Assembly: GCA_003574685.1 (NCBI GenBank)
Contig: QOCQ01000003.1
Coordinates: forward strand, 1-64,000
Direction of reading: 5' to 3'
Length of the DNA: 64,000 nucleotides
DNA from: Rhodospirillaceae bacterium SYSU D60007
Lineage (GTDB): Bacteria; Pseudomonadota; Alphaproteobacteria; Reyranellales; Reyranellaceae
Position numbers and translations under genes: made by a program. A model generated the notes under the pieces. The model searched no databases and was not told where the DNA came from. It worked only from the letters and a program-made list of their open reading frames with translations. Positions 45,404 through 54,126 of this stretch are shown piece by piece (position 1 is the stretch's first letter; every line of letters starts with the position of its first letter).

Positions 45404-46468
45404 CTAACCGGCCTGCGGTTGCAAGACCACGCGGCCGACGACCTTGCCGCCTCGCAGTTCCTCCAGAACGTCGTTAGCGGTTTCGAGCGGCCGGATGGCA
45501 TAGGGCATGGGCTGAATCTTGCCAGCGCGCACCAGGGCCATCAGCTCATGAAACTCCGTCAGCGTGCCGACATAGGAGCCCTCAATTGCCGCCATCTTGA
45601 AGGGCATGGAGATCGGCGCAAACGGTGCATCGCCGCCGAAAAGCCCGACAATGACGATCTTTCCGCCGCGCCGCAGGGCATCGAACCCGAAGCGGAACGA
45701 GGCGGCGGCACCGACGAAGTCGACCGCGGCACAAACCCCGCCGCCCGTGTGTTGCTGCAATGCCGCCAGCGCACCCTCGGCCCTGGTGTTCACCACGTGA
45801 TGGGCGCCGTGCTCCTTCGCCGTCCGCAGCTTGCGATCGTCTATGTCGGCGACGATGATCTCGCCATCGAAGATAGCCTTGGCGACCTCCAGCCCCGCCA
45901 GCCCGACGCCGCCGGCACCGACCAGCAGCAACTTCTTGCGGTTTCTCACCGACTCCGTCTTGCGGATGGCGCTGTAGGCGGTCAGGCCGGAGCAGGCGTA
46001 GGTGCATGCCAGCTCGATGGGAGAGTTGCCATGATCCACGAGATACTTCGGATGCGGCACGAGGACATGCGTCGCATAGCCGCCGTCGCGCCGCGTACCG
46101 AGCGTCCGCGGGGTCGCGCACAGTAATTCGTCACCGCCCTGACAAGCCAGGCACTGGCCACAGCCAATCCATGGGTAGACCACGAAGCGTTGCCCTCTGC
46201 GGACGTCAGGGCCGGCGTCCGGACCGACGGCGACAACCTCACCGGCGATCTCGTGGCCCAGCGTATGCGGCAGTTTCATGCCGCGATTGATGACTTCCAG
46301 CTTCTGGCCACCGCCGAGATCGAAGAACCCCTCCCACAGATGCAGGTCCGAATGACAAACGCCGCTCGACAGGATGCGCACCACGACCTCGCTGCCCTGC
46401 GGCGTCGGATCGGTATAGGCGTTGAGCTTCAGCGGCTTGCCGAACTCGACGATTTGCATGGCGCGCAT
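45404..46468 (-). CDS. Zinc-dependent alcohol dehydrogenase
   Basis: 354 aa from ATG 46468, with GGGAGG 8 nt upstream. Medium-chain dehydrogenase/reductase: catalytic zinc ligands in GVCHSDLHLW and GHEIAGEVVAVG, structural zinc cysteines in CGQCLACQGGDELLC, and a Rossmann GAGGVGLAGL. It would oxidise a primary or secondary alcohol with NAD(P). Divergent from the MaoC gene, with a 56-bp gap. Confidence 0.9.
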   Translation of the reverse strand: MRAMQIVEFGKPLKLNAYTDPTPQGSEVVVRILSSGVCHSDLHLWEGFFDLGGGQKLEVINRGMKLPHTLGHEIAGEVVAVGPDAGPDVRRGQRFVVYPWIGCGQCLACQGGDELLCATPRTLGTRRDGGYATHVLVPHPKYLVDHGNSPIELACTYACSGLTAYSAIRKTESVRNRKKLLLVGAGGVGLAGLEVAKAIFDGEIIVADIDDRKLRTAKEHGAHHVVNTRAEGALAALQQHTGGGVCAAVDFVGAAASFRFGFDALRRGGKIVIVGLFGGDAPFAPISMPFKMAAIEGSYVGTLTEFHELMALVRAGKIQPMPYAIRPLETANDVLEELRGGKVVGRVVLQPQAG

Positions 46469-46524
46469 GATGGTTCCTCCCGTAGCATTCACGGACGCAT
46501 GCAACATACTAGGCGGAGGCGGGC

Positions 46525-47025
46525 GTGACCGGAAAGACCGGCGGTGATCCAGAAGCGTTCGAACCGCGAAATCACAGCTTCGGTCCTACCCACTTCTTCG
46601 AGGACCTCAAGGTCGGCCAGCGCTTCTACATCAACTCGCGCACCCAGACCGAAGCCCTGTTCGCCGCCTTTCAGCTCGCCAGCGGGGATAACCATCCGAT
46701 CCATTACGATCGTGTCTACTGCCAGGCGCGCGGCCATCGCGACATGCTGGCTCATGGCCTGCAGGTCGCGATCCAGGGCGCGGCGGGTGCCGGTGTGTTC
46801 CCGCACGTGCTCGGAGATTCGCTGATCGGGTTCATCGAGCAGTCCTCGCGGTTCCTGAAGCCGGTGTATGTCGGGGACACGCTGTTTCCGTTGCTCGAGA
46901 TCACCGAATTGAGGCCGGGCCGCACGACCGGGGTCGTGATTCTCAGGGTCACCATCCACAACCAGAACGGCGAGTTGGTGATGGATGGCGAGCACAAATA
47001 CCTGGTGAAGAAGCGGCCGGCCTGA
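46525..47025 (+). CDS. MaoC-family dehydratase
   Basis: 166 aa hot-dog fold protein. The hydratase motif ASGDNHPIHYD has the catalytic Asp and His; ARGHRDMLAHGLQ follows. Such enzymes hydrate enoyl-CoAs or dehydrate hydroxyacyl-CoAs. It starts a plus-strand set with an SDR (17-bp gap), a small monooxygenase and a GST, which looks like a catabolic module. The substrate is not known. Confidence 0.88.
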   Translation: MTGKTGGDPEAFEPRNHSFGPTHFFEDLKVGQRFYINSRTQTEALFAAFQLASGDNHPIHYDRVYCQARGHRDMLAHGLQVAIQGAAGAGVFPHVLGDSLIGFIEQSSRFLKPVYVGDTLFPLLEITELRPGRTTGVVILRVTIHNQNGELVMDGEHKYLVKKRPA

Positions 47026-47042
47026 GCGCAGGGACAACGAAC

Positions 47043-47819
47043 ATGGGAACGCTTGACGACAAGGTCGCGTGGATCACCGGTGCTGGTACCGGTATCGGAC
47101 GGGCAGGCGCTGTCGCGCTGGCGCAGGAGGGTGCGCATGTCGTCCTGTCAGGCCGGACTCGCGCCACGCTGGACGAAACGGCGAGGCTGGTGACCAGGTC
47201 GGGCGGGCGGTGCACCATTGAGCCGCTCGACGTGGCCGACAAAACTGGGGTCGCGCGCGTCACCAGTTCGATCCTGGGTACCCACGGCCGCATCGACATC
47301 CTGGTCAACAGCGCCGGCATCAATATCCGCGAGCGCACCTGGGGACTGGTGAAACCCGAAGGCTGGGACGAGGTTGTGCGCGTCAATCTCGATGGCACGT
47401 TCTACTGCTGCCAGGCCGTTCTGCCGTCGATGCGCGCCCGCAAGGACGGCATTGTGATCAACGTCTCGAGCTGGTTCGGCAAGCACATTATGGGTCTGGC
47501 AGGTCCGGGCTACACCGCCTCGAAGTTCGGCGTCGCCGCCATGACGGAAACCATCAACGTGGAGGAGGGTGTCAACGGTATCCGCGCCTGTACGGTCTGC
47601 CCGGGCGAGGCGGCAACGCCGATCATGGACCGTCGTCCGGCGAAGCCGCCGCCTCATGAACTGGAGCGGATGTTGCAGGAAGAGGACCTTGGCCGCGTGA
47701 TCCTGTTCATCGCCACCCTGCCGCCGAGAGTCTGCGTCAACGAAATCATCATCAGTCCGACGCATAACCGCTTTTACGTGGGCGGACTTGAGTCATCGAC
47801 ACCGGCCGGACCAAGGTGA
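47043..47819 (+). CDS. Short-chain dehydrogenase/reductase (SDR)
   Basis: 258 aa. ITGAGTGIGRAGAVAL nucleotide loop near 12-27, NSAGINI, and catalytic YTASK. The C-terminal end is shorter and lacks the GG motif of typical SDRs (ends FYVGGLESS). Co-directional with MaoC and overlapping the next open frame only through a shadow; the monooxygenase starts 26 bp after its stop. Likely oxidises a hydroxyacyl or hydroxy intermediate. Confidence 0.88.
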   Translation: MGTLDDKVAWITGAGTGIGRAGAVALAQEGAHVVLSGRTRATLDETARLVTRSGGRCTIEPLDVADKTGVARVTSSILGTHGRIDILVNSAGINIRERTWGLVKPEGWDEVVRVNLDGTFYCCQAVLPSMRARKDGIVINVSSWFGKHIMGLAGPGYTASKFGVAAMTETINVEEGVNGIRACTVCPGEAATPIMDRRPAKPPPHELERMLQEEDLGRVILFIATLPPRVCVNEIIISPTHNRFYVGGLESSTPAGPR

Positions 47820-47845
47820 AACACCAGAACCACGGAGCAAACGAC

Positions 47846-48136
47846 ATGCTGGGCGTCATCGCTACCCTGACCATCAAGCCGGGCACCAACAAGGATTTCG
47901 AGGAGACAATGGGCAAGCTGGCCGCGGCCGTGCGGGCCAACGAGCCGGGCAACAAGCTCTACGCGCTGCACCGTACGGACGATGCCAATGTCTACATCAT
48001 GCTGGAGCGCTATGACGATCAGGCGGCGCTGGATGCGCATCGTGCTGCGCCGCACTTCAAGGAGCTTGGCCGCAAACTAGGCGACTATCTCGCCGGCCGG
48101 CCGCAGGTGCAGGTGATGCAGGAGGTCGGAAGCTGA
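47846..48136 (+). CDS. Antibiotic biosynthesis monooxygenase-type (ABM) small protein
   Basis: 96 aa from ATG 47846, preceded by GGAGCAAACGAC. The dimeric alpha-beta barrel pattern is seen: VIATLTIKPGTNKDFEETMGKLA, then NKLYALHRTDDANVYIMLERYDD, and AALDAHRAAPHFKEL. Members act as quinol monooxygenases or heme-degrading enzymes; here the neighbours suggest an aromatic or quinol route. Small and confident as a gene; the exact reaction is not. Confidence 0.85.
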   Translation: MLGVIATLTIKPGTNKDFEETMGKLAAAVRANEPGNKLYALHRTDDANVYIMLERYDDQAALDAHRAAPHFKELGRKLGDYLAGRPQVQVMQEVGS

Positions 48137-48150
48137 CAGGGAGAAGTGAT

Positions 48151-49155
48151 ATGGACAAGCCATCCTGGCGCCTGATCGGCTCGGAGCTCTCCCCGTACTC
48201 GGTGAAAGTGCGGTCATACTTGCGCTTCAAGGGCATCCCTCACGACTGGCTGCCGCGCGGTCCGGCGACGGCTGCCGAGTTTCAGAAGTATGCCAAGCTG
48301 CCGCTGATCCCGCTGCTGATCACGCCGGACGGCCAGGGACTGCAGGACTCCACCCCCATCATCGAGAAGCTTGAGGCGCAGATCCCCGAGCCTTCCATCA
48401 GCCCGGACGATCCCGCGTTGCGGTTCCTGTCCGAACTGATCGAAGAGTACGCCGACGAGTGGCTCAACAAGCCGATGTTCCACTACCGCTGGAGCTATGA
48501 GGCCGACTGCAAGTCCGCTGCACATCGCATCGCCGCCCAGGTAGCAGGCGAGGGCGCGTCGCCCGGGCAGGTGGCGAAGGCGGCCGAGGCGGTCGTACAA
48601 CGCATGGTGCCGCGGCTGGTGTTTGTCGGCTCGCACGCCGCCACGCGCGAAACGATCGAAGGCTCGCTGCGGCGCGTGCTCGACACGCTGGAGGTCCATC
48701 TCGCGGGCCGCAACTACCTGCTTGGCGGCCGCCCGGCGCTGGCCGATTTCGGCTTGTGGTGCCAGCTCTACGAATGCTGGACCGACCCGACCGGCGAAAA
48801 GCTGATCAACGAGAGCTACCCGACGGCTCGCCGCTGGATCGAGCGCATGCTCAAGCCGGCGGTGGAGGGCGGCTGGGAGTCCCTGGATGCGTTGCGTCCG
48901 GGTCTGGAGCGCTTGCTGAAGGCGGAGGTGGCCGGCGTGTTCCTGCCCTGGTCCGCCGCCAATGCGGCGGCTCTGGAGAAGGGCGAGGCGGAGTTCACGG
49001 TCAAGCTGGAGGGGAGGGCGTTCAGCCAGCAAGCGCAGAAGTACCATGCCCGCTCGCTGGCGGAGATCCGGCGCAAGTACGCCGCTGCAAGAACCGTGCC
49101 CGGTCTCGATTCCATCTTGGCGGCGACACACTGCAAGGCGTGGCTTGAGGCCTGA
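48151..49155 (+). CDS. Glutathione S-transferase-like protein, long form
   Basis: 334 aa, about 100 longer than standard GSTs. N-terminal domain with SELSPYSVKVRSYLRFKGI and LPLIPLLITPDGQGLQDSTPI; C-terminal helical domain with LGGRPALADFGLWCQLYECW. The extra C-terminal region (about 245-334) is helical. Standing after the ABM gene, with 14 bp between, it is part of the same set. Convergent with the repeat-protein genes, 2 bp apart. Confidence 0.85.
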   Translation: MDKPSWRLIGSELSPYSVKVRSYLRFKGIPHDWLPRGPATAAEFQKYAKLPLIPLLITPDGQGLQDSTPIIEKLEAQIPEPSISPDDPALRFLSELIEEYADEWLNKPMFHYRWSYEADCKSAAHRIAAQVAGEGASPGQVAKAAEAVVQRMVPRLVFVGSHAATRETIEGSLRRVLDTLEVHLAGRNYLLGGRPALADFGLWCQLYECWTDPTGEKLINESYPTARRWIERMLKPAVEGGWESLDALRPGLERLLKAEVAGVFLPWSAANAAALEKGEAEFTVKLEGRAFSQQAQKYHARSLAEIRRKYAAARTVPGLDSILAATHCKAWLEA

Positions 49156-49157
49156 GC

Positions 49158-50396
49158 CTATTCCGGCAAGAGGGCAGAGATTTCCGCCAGCGTCGGCGAG
49201 CGCCGCCCAGGATGCTGGATGCTGTCGGCCGTCATCAGTGCGCTGGTGAAGGCGTGATTCCCGGCCTGCTTCAGTGCGATCTCGGCCGAGAGGGTGTCGA
49301 AGGTAATCTCATCGACGAGAAACGAGAGCTGCCGGGCGTCGTCAAGGCGGTCCGCCGCGATCAGGCGGCGCGCCAGTACGGTACGCGCCTCGCCGATGGT
49401 CCAGGAGCCACCGAGCAGCTCGTCAATAACCTTGCGCGCGCCCGACGGATCGCCGTTGAGCCAATAGACAGCCGCAAGTTCACCAACGGCGGCAGCCAGA
49501 GCGCGCGAGGCTGCGGACGGCAGTTTGGCCCTTAGCGTTTGGTACGCCTGCTGAAGCGCGCCCAGGGCAATCTCGGCGCGCGCCAGAGCCGCCCAGGTTT
49601 CGTCCTGATGGCTGTGGTCAGGGACATGACCAGCATAGTTGCGCGCGTCCTCCAGCAACCGCCCGTCATGAATGGCAGCCGCGATGCCCGCCAGCGCCTC
49701 CGCGCGGCGATAACCGGTGGCGATCAGACCCGCGATTCGCAGCGCGCTGTCCCGTTGCCAAAGCTGTGCATAGGCGATGGCAATGCTGCTCCAAAGGCCG
49801 CTCTGGGCAGACTCGTCTCCGATGTCTGCCACGAGCGCGGTGGCATGCCTCAGCCAGTGCGCGCTACAGGTAGCACCTGCCAGGCGTACTAGCGCGCGCA
49901 CCTTTGCTTCTGGTTCGTCAAGCCGCCGCACGGTGGCCAGGGCCTCCTCGGGGCGGCCTGCCAGTGCCAGGGCCAGTGCGATTTCACCGGCTGCGAAGCC
50001 GCCATGGTCGCCATCGGCAAGCGTCGCGAGCGCCTCGTCCGGAAAGCCGGCCCGGGCCTGCCCGGCTGCAACCCACCGCAACGCCGAGCGACGAGTCTCC
50101 GGTTCAGGATTGGCTTCTGCCGAACGCCTGGCCTCGTCGAACAGCTCGCGGTTTCTCGTAATCGATGCAATCTCGCTCAGCCGCAGGTAGAGCAGCCGAT
50201 GCCATTCGGCGAATTTGGCGTCATGAGCCTGCGGCGCGTCGTCTCGGAGACGGCCGATCGCTTCGGTGAGAACACAGGCACGAGTCGGTACGACCTGGCA
50301 CGCCGGCCAGTCGTCGTGCGATTGTGCTGGTCCACCGGAGATGACGAGTCCCGTGGCCGCGAGCCAGATCATCTGCCGGATCTTGAGCCCAGTCAT
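49158..50396 (-). CDS. Secreted helical-repeat protein, paralogue B
   Basis: 412 aa from ATG 50396 with AGAGGAG upstream. Signal peptide (about 1-26), then DWPACQVVPTRACVLTEAIGRLRDD-type start: W, C-x7-C (CQVVPTRAC) and an RDDAP motif shared with the upstream neighbour. The rest is Ala-rich alpha-hairpins of about 30-37 residues (for example RALVRLAGATCSAHWL, WAALARAEIALGALQQAYQTLR), a solenoid like TPR or HEAT repeats. It ends RRSPTLAEISALLPE. The paired cysteines may form a disulphide in the periplasm. I do not recognise the family; function unknown. Confidence 0.75.
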   Translation of the reverse strand: MTGLKIRQMIWLAATGLVISGGPAQSHDDWPACQVVPTRACVLTEAIGRLRDDAPQAHDAKFAEWHRLLYLRLSEIASITRNRELFDEARRSAEANPEPETRRSALRWVAAGQARAGFPDEALATLADGDHGGFAAGEIALALALAGRPEEALATVRRLDEPEAKVRALVRLAGATCSAHWLRHATALVADIGDESAQSGLWSSIAIAYAQLWQRDSALRIAGLIATGYRRAEALAGIAAAIHDGRLLEDARNYAGHVPDHSHQDETWAALARAEIALGALQQAYQTLRAKLPSAASRALAAAVGELAAVYWLNGDPSGARKVIDELLGGSWTIGEARTVLARRLIAADRLDDARQLSFLVDEITFDTLSAEIALKQAGNHAFTSALMTADSIQHPGRRSPTLAEISALLPE

Positions 50397-50430
50397 CGTG
50401 CTCCTCTGCTGCCGAATGGAAAGTCTACCC

Positions 50431-51675
50431 TCAATCCGGCAACATGGCCGCGACCTTCGCCAGCGCGGGGGACCGGGCACCGGGATCCTTGATCTTGTCC
50501 GCAGTATCGAGCGCGTCCGCGAATGCATGGACTTGCGCCTGCTTGACGGCAATGTGGGCCAGTGCCCAGTCGACGTTCGCCTCATCGTTGATGAAGGCCA
50601 TCAGGAGGGCGCTGTCAAACCGGCCGGCATCTGCCAGACCGATGGCGAGTGCATAGCGCGCCGCCCCCCAGAAGCGCTCGGCATACCCGGTCAGAACTTC
50701 ATTCAGCACAGCCTCGGCCTTCTTTGGGCCTTCCTTGATCCAGTAAGCGGCAGCCAGCTCGCCGGCATCATCCGCCAGGGTTCCGGCTTGCGCCTCCAGT
50801 TCGGACCTTCTGAGCGTCCTGAGGGCATCGTTCAGCCTTCCGAAGGCGATTTCCGTCCGTACGATGCTCCGCCACACGTCCACGTCCAGCGGGCTGCCGC
50901 TGAGACCCGTTGCCCGGCGCTTCGCCCGGGCAAGATGATCGCTGTTGCCGGTCAGCGTCGCGATTTCGGTCAACGCCAGCGCTTCATAGGCGCGCATGCC
51001 GATATCCCGGATGGTGCGCAATGCGTGGTCCGCAAGGCCAAGATCGGCTTGCGCCACTGCGAGGTGCCGGCTTTGCGAGCTGTGCTCGTAGGCGTCCTCG
51101 ATATTGCGCAAGGTCTCGGTTGCCCTTGAGAGCCAGGCGGGATCGCGCGTTGCCCGGGCGAGCCGGATCCACGCCCAGGTGCGGGCAGAGGCGCTCTCCG
51201 TACGCTCGATGACGCGCCGCGCTTCTGCTGCTTGCCCTGCCCTGAACAAGGCGACGGCAACAGTCGCCGGAGCCGGCCCGGGATCGGGAATGCCCTCGAT
51301 CGTCCGGGCGGCGTCATCGGCAAAGCCAGCACGCGCTTCGGCCTCGGCGATCGTGCCCATTGCCTTGTCTCGGGCGGATTGCAAGACCTTCCGGCTGTCC
51401 ACCAGCCGCTTGGCCTCGGCAAACAGCGCGCGGTCCTTTTTGGCCTCGGCGATCTCACTCAGCCGCACGTAGAGGCTGCTTTCCCATACCCCATACCGCG
51501 GCAGATCGCGGGATGGTGCATCGTCGCGCGCTCGCTGGACGGCCTCGGTGAAGATACAAGACTTTGTCGGCGCCGTCCGGCAGGTGCGCCAGCCAGCCGA
51601 TGACTGGGCCCCGGCGTCCGGCACTCCCGACACCGCTGCAAGAAACAGGACGGAACACCACACCAGGAGCCGCAT
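50431..51675 (-). CDS. Secreted helical-repeat protein, paralogue A
   Basis: 414 aa. Signal peptide MRLLVWCSVLFLAAVSGVPDAGAQ, then WRTCRTAPTKSCIFTEAVQRARDDAP, which keeps the W, C-x7-C and RDDAP of its neighbour. The solenoid repeats include AVALFRAGQAAEARRVIERT and TEIATLTGNSDHLARAKRRA. It ends ARSPALAKVAAMLPD, matching the end of paralogue B. The two genes are 34 bp apart with the same orientation and nearly equal length, so they arose by tandem duplication and are probably a single transcript. Divergence is high, suggesting an old event and different roles. Confidence 0.75.
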   Translation of the reverse strand: MRLLVWCSVLFLAAVSGVPDAGAQSSAGWRTCRTAPTKSCIFTEAVQRARDDAPSRDLPRYGVWESSLYVRLSEIAEAKKDRALFAEAKRLVDSRKVLQSARDKAMGTIAEAEARAGFADDAARTIEGIPDPGPAPATVAVALFRAGQAAEARRVIERTESASARTWAWIRLARATRDPAWLSRATETLRNIEDAYEHSSQSRHLAVAQADLGLADHALRTIRDIGMRAYEALALTEIATLTGNSDHLARAKRRATGLSGSPLDVDVWRSIVRTEIAFGRLNDALRTLRRSELEAQAGTLADDAGELAAAYWIKEGPKKAEAVLNEVLTGYAERFWGAARYALAIGLADAGRFDSALLMAFINDEANVDWALAHIAVKQAQVHAFADALDTADKIKDPGARSPALAKVAAMLPD

Positions 51676-51754
51676 GGCCGCGCCTCCCCGCAGGCGCCCG
51701 GATCATACGCCGATCCTTGTCCTCCGTCGCCTCACGCCGGCGTCAGATGGCGTT

Positions 51755-52993
51755 TCAGGCGCCCGTGAAGGCCTGCATGCCCGTCATGGCCCGGCCGAGA
51801 ATCAGGGCATGCACGTCATGCGTACCCTCGTACGTGTTGACGGCCTCCAGATTCATGACGTGACGGATGACGTGGTACTCGTCGGAGACGCCGTTGCCGC
51901 CGTGCATGTCGCGCGCCATACGGGCGATGTCGAGTGCCTTGCCGCAGTTGTTGCGCTTGATCAGGGAGATCATCTCCGGCTGGGCCTTGCCCTCATCCTT
52001 CAGGCGCCCGACCCGCAGGCAGGCCTGGAGGCCAAGCGCGATCTCCGTCTGCATGTCGGCCAGCTTCTTCTGGATGAGCTGGTTGGCAGCGAGTGGCCGG
52101 CCGAACTGCTTGCGGTCCATGGTGTAGTCACGCGCGCGCTGCCAGCAGAATTCCGCGGCACCCATGGCGCCCCAGGCGATCCCGTAACGTGCATTGTTGA
52201 GGCAGCCGAAGGGGCCACCCAGGCCGGCCGCGTTGGGCAGCAGGTTCTCCTCCGGCACGAACACGTCGCCCAGCATGATGGCGCCGGTGACAGAGGCGCG
52301 CAGGCTGAACTTGCCCTCGATCTTGGGCGTCTCGAAGCCCTTCATGCTGCGCTCGACAATGAATCCGCGGATTACGCCCTCGTCGTTCTTCGCCCAGACC
52401 ACCGCGACGTCGGCAATGGGTGAATTGGTGATCCACATCTTGGAGCCGTTCAGCTTGAAGCCGCCCGGCACCTTCGTGGCGCGGGTCTTCATGCCGCCGG
52501 GGTCGGAGCCGTAGTCGGGCTCGGTCAGCCCGAAACAGCCCACCCATTCTCCTGAGGCGAGCTTCGGCAGATATTTCTGCCGCTGCTCCTCCGTGCCGTA
52601 GGCGTAGATCGGATGCATGACCAATGAGGATTGCACGCTCATGGCCGAGCGGTAGCCGCTGTCAACCGATTCTACTTCGCGCGCCACCAGACCGTAGGTA
52701 ACGTAGTTCGTGGCGGCGCAGCCATACTTTTCGGGCAGGGTGCTGCCCAGCATGCCGAGCGCGCCCATCTCGTTCATGATCTCGCGGTGGAATTTCTCGT
52801 GGCGGTTGGCCTCGATCACGCGCGGCATCAGCTTGTCCTGGCAATACTCGCGCACGGCATCCCGGATCGAGCGCTCCTCCTCGCTGAGCTGGGAATCGAG
52901 ATAGAACGGGTCCTTCCAGTCGAAGGGCGGCGCGCCTTCGCCCGTTCCCCTGGCGTTGATGGCCTTCGTCGCGGCGGCGATGGCGGAGGACAT
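51755..52993 (-). CDS. gcdH: Glutaryl-CoA dehydrogenase
   Basis: 412 aa. Oxidises and decarboxylates glutaryl-CoA to crotonyl-CoA in lysine, hydroxylysine and tryptophan degradation, using FAD. The start region [22 protein letters not shown], the blocks [21 protein letters not shown] and [12 protein letters not shown], and the C-terminal catalytic Glu in [22 protein letters not shown] are close to GcdH. Divergent from livH, sharing a 217-bp regulatory gap. Amino-acid import beside amino-acid breakdown is a sensible pairing. Confidence 0.93.
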   Translation of the reverse strand: MSSAIAAATKAINARGTGEGAPPFDWKDPFYLDSQLSEEERSIRDAVREYCQDKLMPRVIEANRHEKFHREIMNEMGALGMLGSTLPEKYGCAATNYVTYGLVAREVESVDSGYRSAMSVQSSLVMHPIYAYGTEEQRQKYLPKLASGEWVGCFGLTEPDYGSDPGGMKTRATKVPGGFKLNGSKMWITNSPIADVAVVWAKNDEGVIRGFIVERSMKGFETPKIEGKFSLRASVTGAIMLGDVFVPEENLLPNAAGLGGPFGCLNNARYGIAWGAMGAAEFCWQRARDYTMDRKQFGRPLAANQLIQKKLADMQTEIALGLQACLRVGRLKDEGKAQPEMISLIKRNNCGKALDIARMARDMHGGNGVSDEYHVIRHVMNLEAVNTYEGTHDVHALILGRAMTGMQAFTGA

Positions 52994-53097
52994 GGCGTAC
53001 CTCTTGCTTTCCTGTCGGTTTATCGGGCGTCGGGCCGGGCAGTCCCTGCGACAACCGGCGAGCGACGCAAATTCCGCGGGAGAGGCAAGCTGTTGTG

Positions 53098-53129
53098 CTT
53101 GCCCGCCTTCCTGCGAATCGGCTTATATC
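53098..53129 (+). promoter_or_regulatory. Candidate promoter for the liv operon
   Basis: TTGCCC at 53099-53104 and TTATAT at 53123-53128 are 18 bp apart, a plausible sigma70 pair about 83 bp before the livH ATG. The rest of the 217-bp gap between gcdH and livH shows no clear operator. Confidence 0.35.
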
Positions 53130-53210
53130 CGGGTACAACCGGCCCGCCAAGGACCGGCCAACGAAGGGCAGGGACACCGAGCCGGCACGGTCCGGCCGAC
53201 GTCGGGGTGT

Positions 53211-54125
53211 ATGGAATATTTCCTCCAGCAGCTCATCAACGCCGTCACCCTGGGTGCCATCTATGGCCTCATCGCCATCGGCTACACGATGGTCTACGGC
53301 ATAATCGGCATGATCAACTTCGCCCACGGCGACATCTTCATGGTGGGCAGCTTCATTGCCCTTATCGGCTTCATCATCTGCGTGATGCTCGGCATCGGTT
53401 GGGTGCCGCTCGCCATCCTGCTGGTGCTGCTGCTGGCGATGGCCTTTACAGCGGTCTACGGCTGGGCGGTCGAGCGTCTCGCCTACCGGCCGCTGCGCGG
53501 CTCGTTCCGTCTGGCACCGCTGATTTCAGCCATCGGTATGTCGATCGTGCTGCAGAATTTCGTGCAGCTTAGTCAGGGCGCGCGGCCGAAACCCAACAAG
53601 GAAGTCATCACCGGCGCTATCCAGCTCTACGAAGCCAATGGCTTCGCCGTGAACCTCAGCTACATCCAGATCATTATCGTGATCGTGACCCTGGTCCTGA
53701 TGACTGGCTTCACGTTGCTGATTACACGCACCGCCCTTGGCCGCCAGCAACGCGCCTGCGAGCAGGACATGAAGATGGCGTCCCTGCTGGGCGTGGACGT
53801 CAATCGTACCGTCTCGCTGACCTTCGTAATGGGTGCGGCGCTGGCAGCCGTCGCCGGCATGATGTTCCTTCTGTACTATGGCCTGACCGACTTTTTCGTG
53901 GGGTTCCTCGCCGGTATCAAGGCGTTCACGGCCGCGGTACTGGGCGGCATAGGCTCCCTGCCGGGCGCCATGCTGGGCGGGCTGCTGATCGGCCTGATCG
54001 AGGTCTTCTGGGCTGGCTATTTTTCCAGTGAATACAAGGATGTGGCAGCCTTCTCGGTGCTGGTGCTGGTGCTGATCTTCCGGCCCACCGGATTATTGGG
54101 CAAGCCCGAGATCGAGAAGGTGTGA
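53211..54125 (+). CDS. livH: Branched-chain amino acid ABC transporter permease LivH
   Basis: 304 aa from ATG 53211 ([20 protein letters not shown]); the frame is open upstream but not as a gene. Eight or so membrane segments with the motif [15 protein letters not shown] near the N-terminus and [17 protein letters not shown] in the centre, and the EAA-type cytoplasmic loop [19 protein letters not shown] that meets the ATPase. First gene of livHMGF. Confidence 0.93.
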   Translation: MEYFLQQLINAVTLGAIYGLIAIGYTMVYGIIGMINFAHGDIFMVGSFIALIGFIICVMLGIGWVPLAILLVLLLAMAFTAVYGWAVERLAYRPLRGSFRLAPLISAIGMSIVLQNFVQLSQGARPKPNKEVITGAIQLYEANGFAVNLSYIQIIIVIVTLVLMTGFTLLITRTALGRQQRACEQDMKMASLLGVDVNRTVSLTFVMGAALAAVAGMMFLLYYGLTDFFVGFLAGIKAFTAAVLGGIGSLPGAMLGGLLIGLIEVFWAGYFSSEYKDVAAFSVLVLVLIFRPTGLLGKPEIEKV

Positions 54126-54126
54126 C

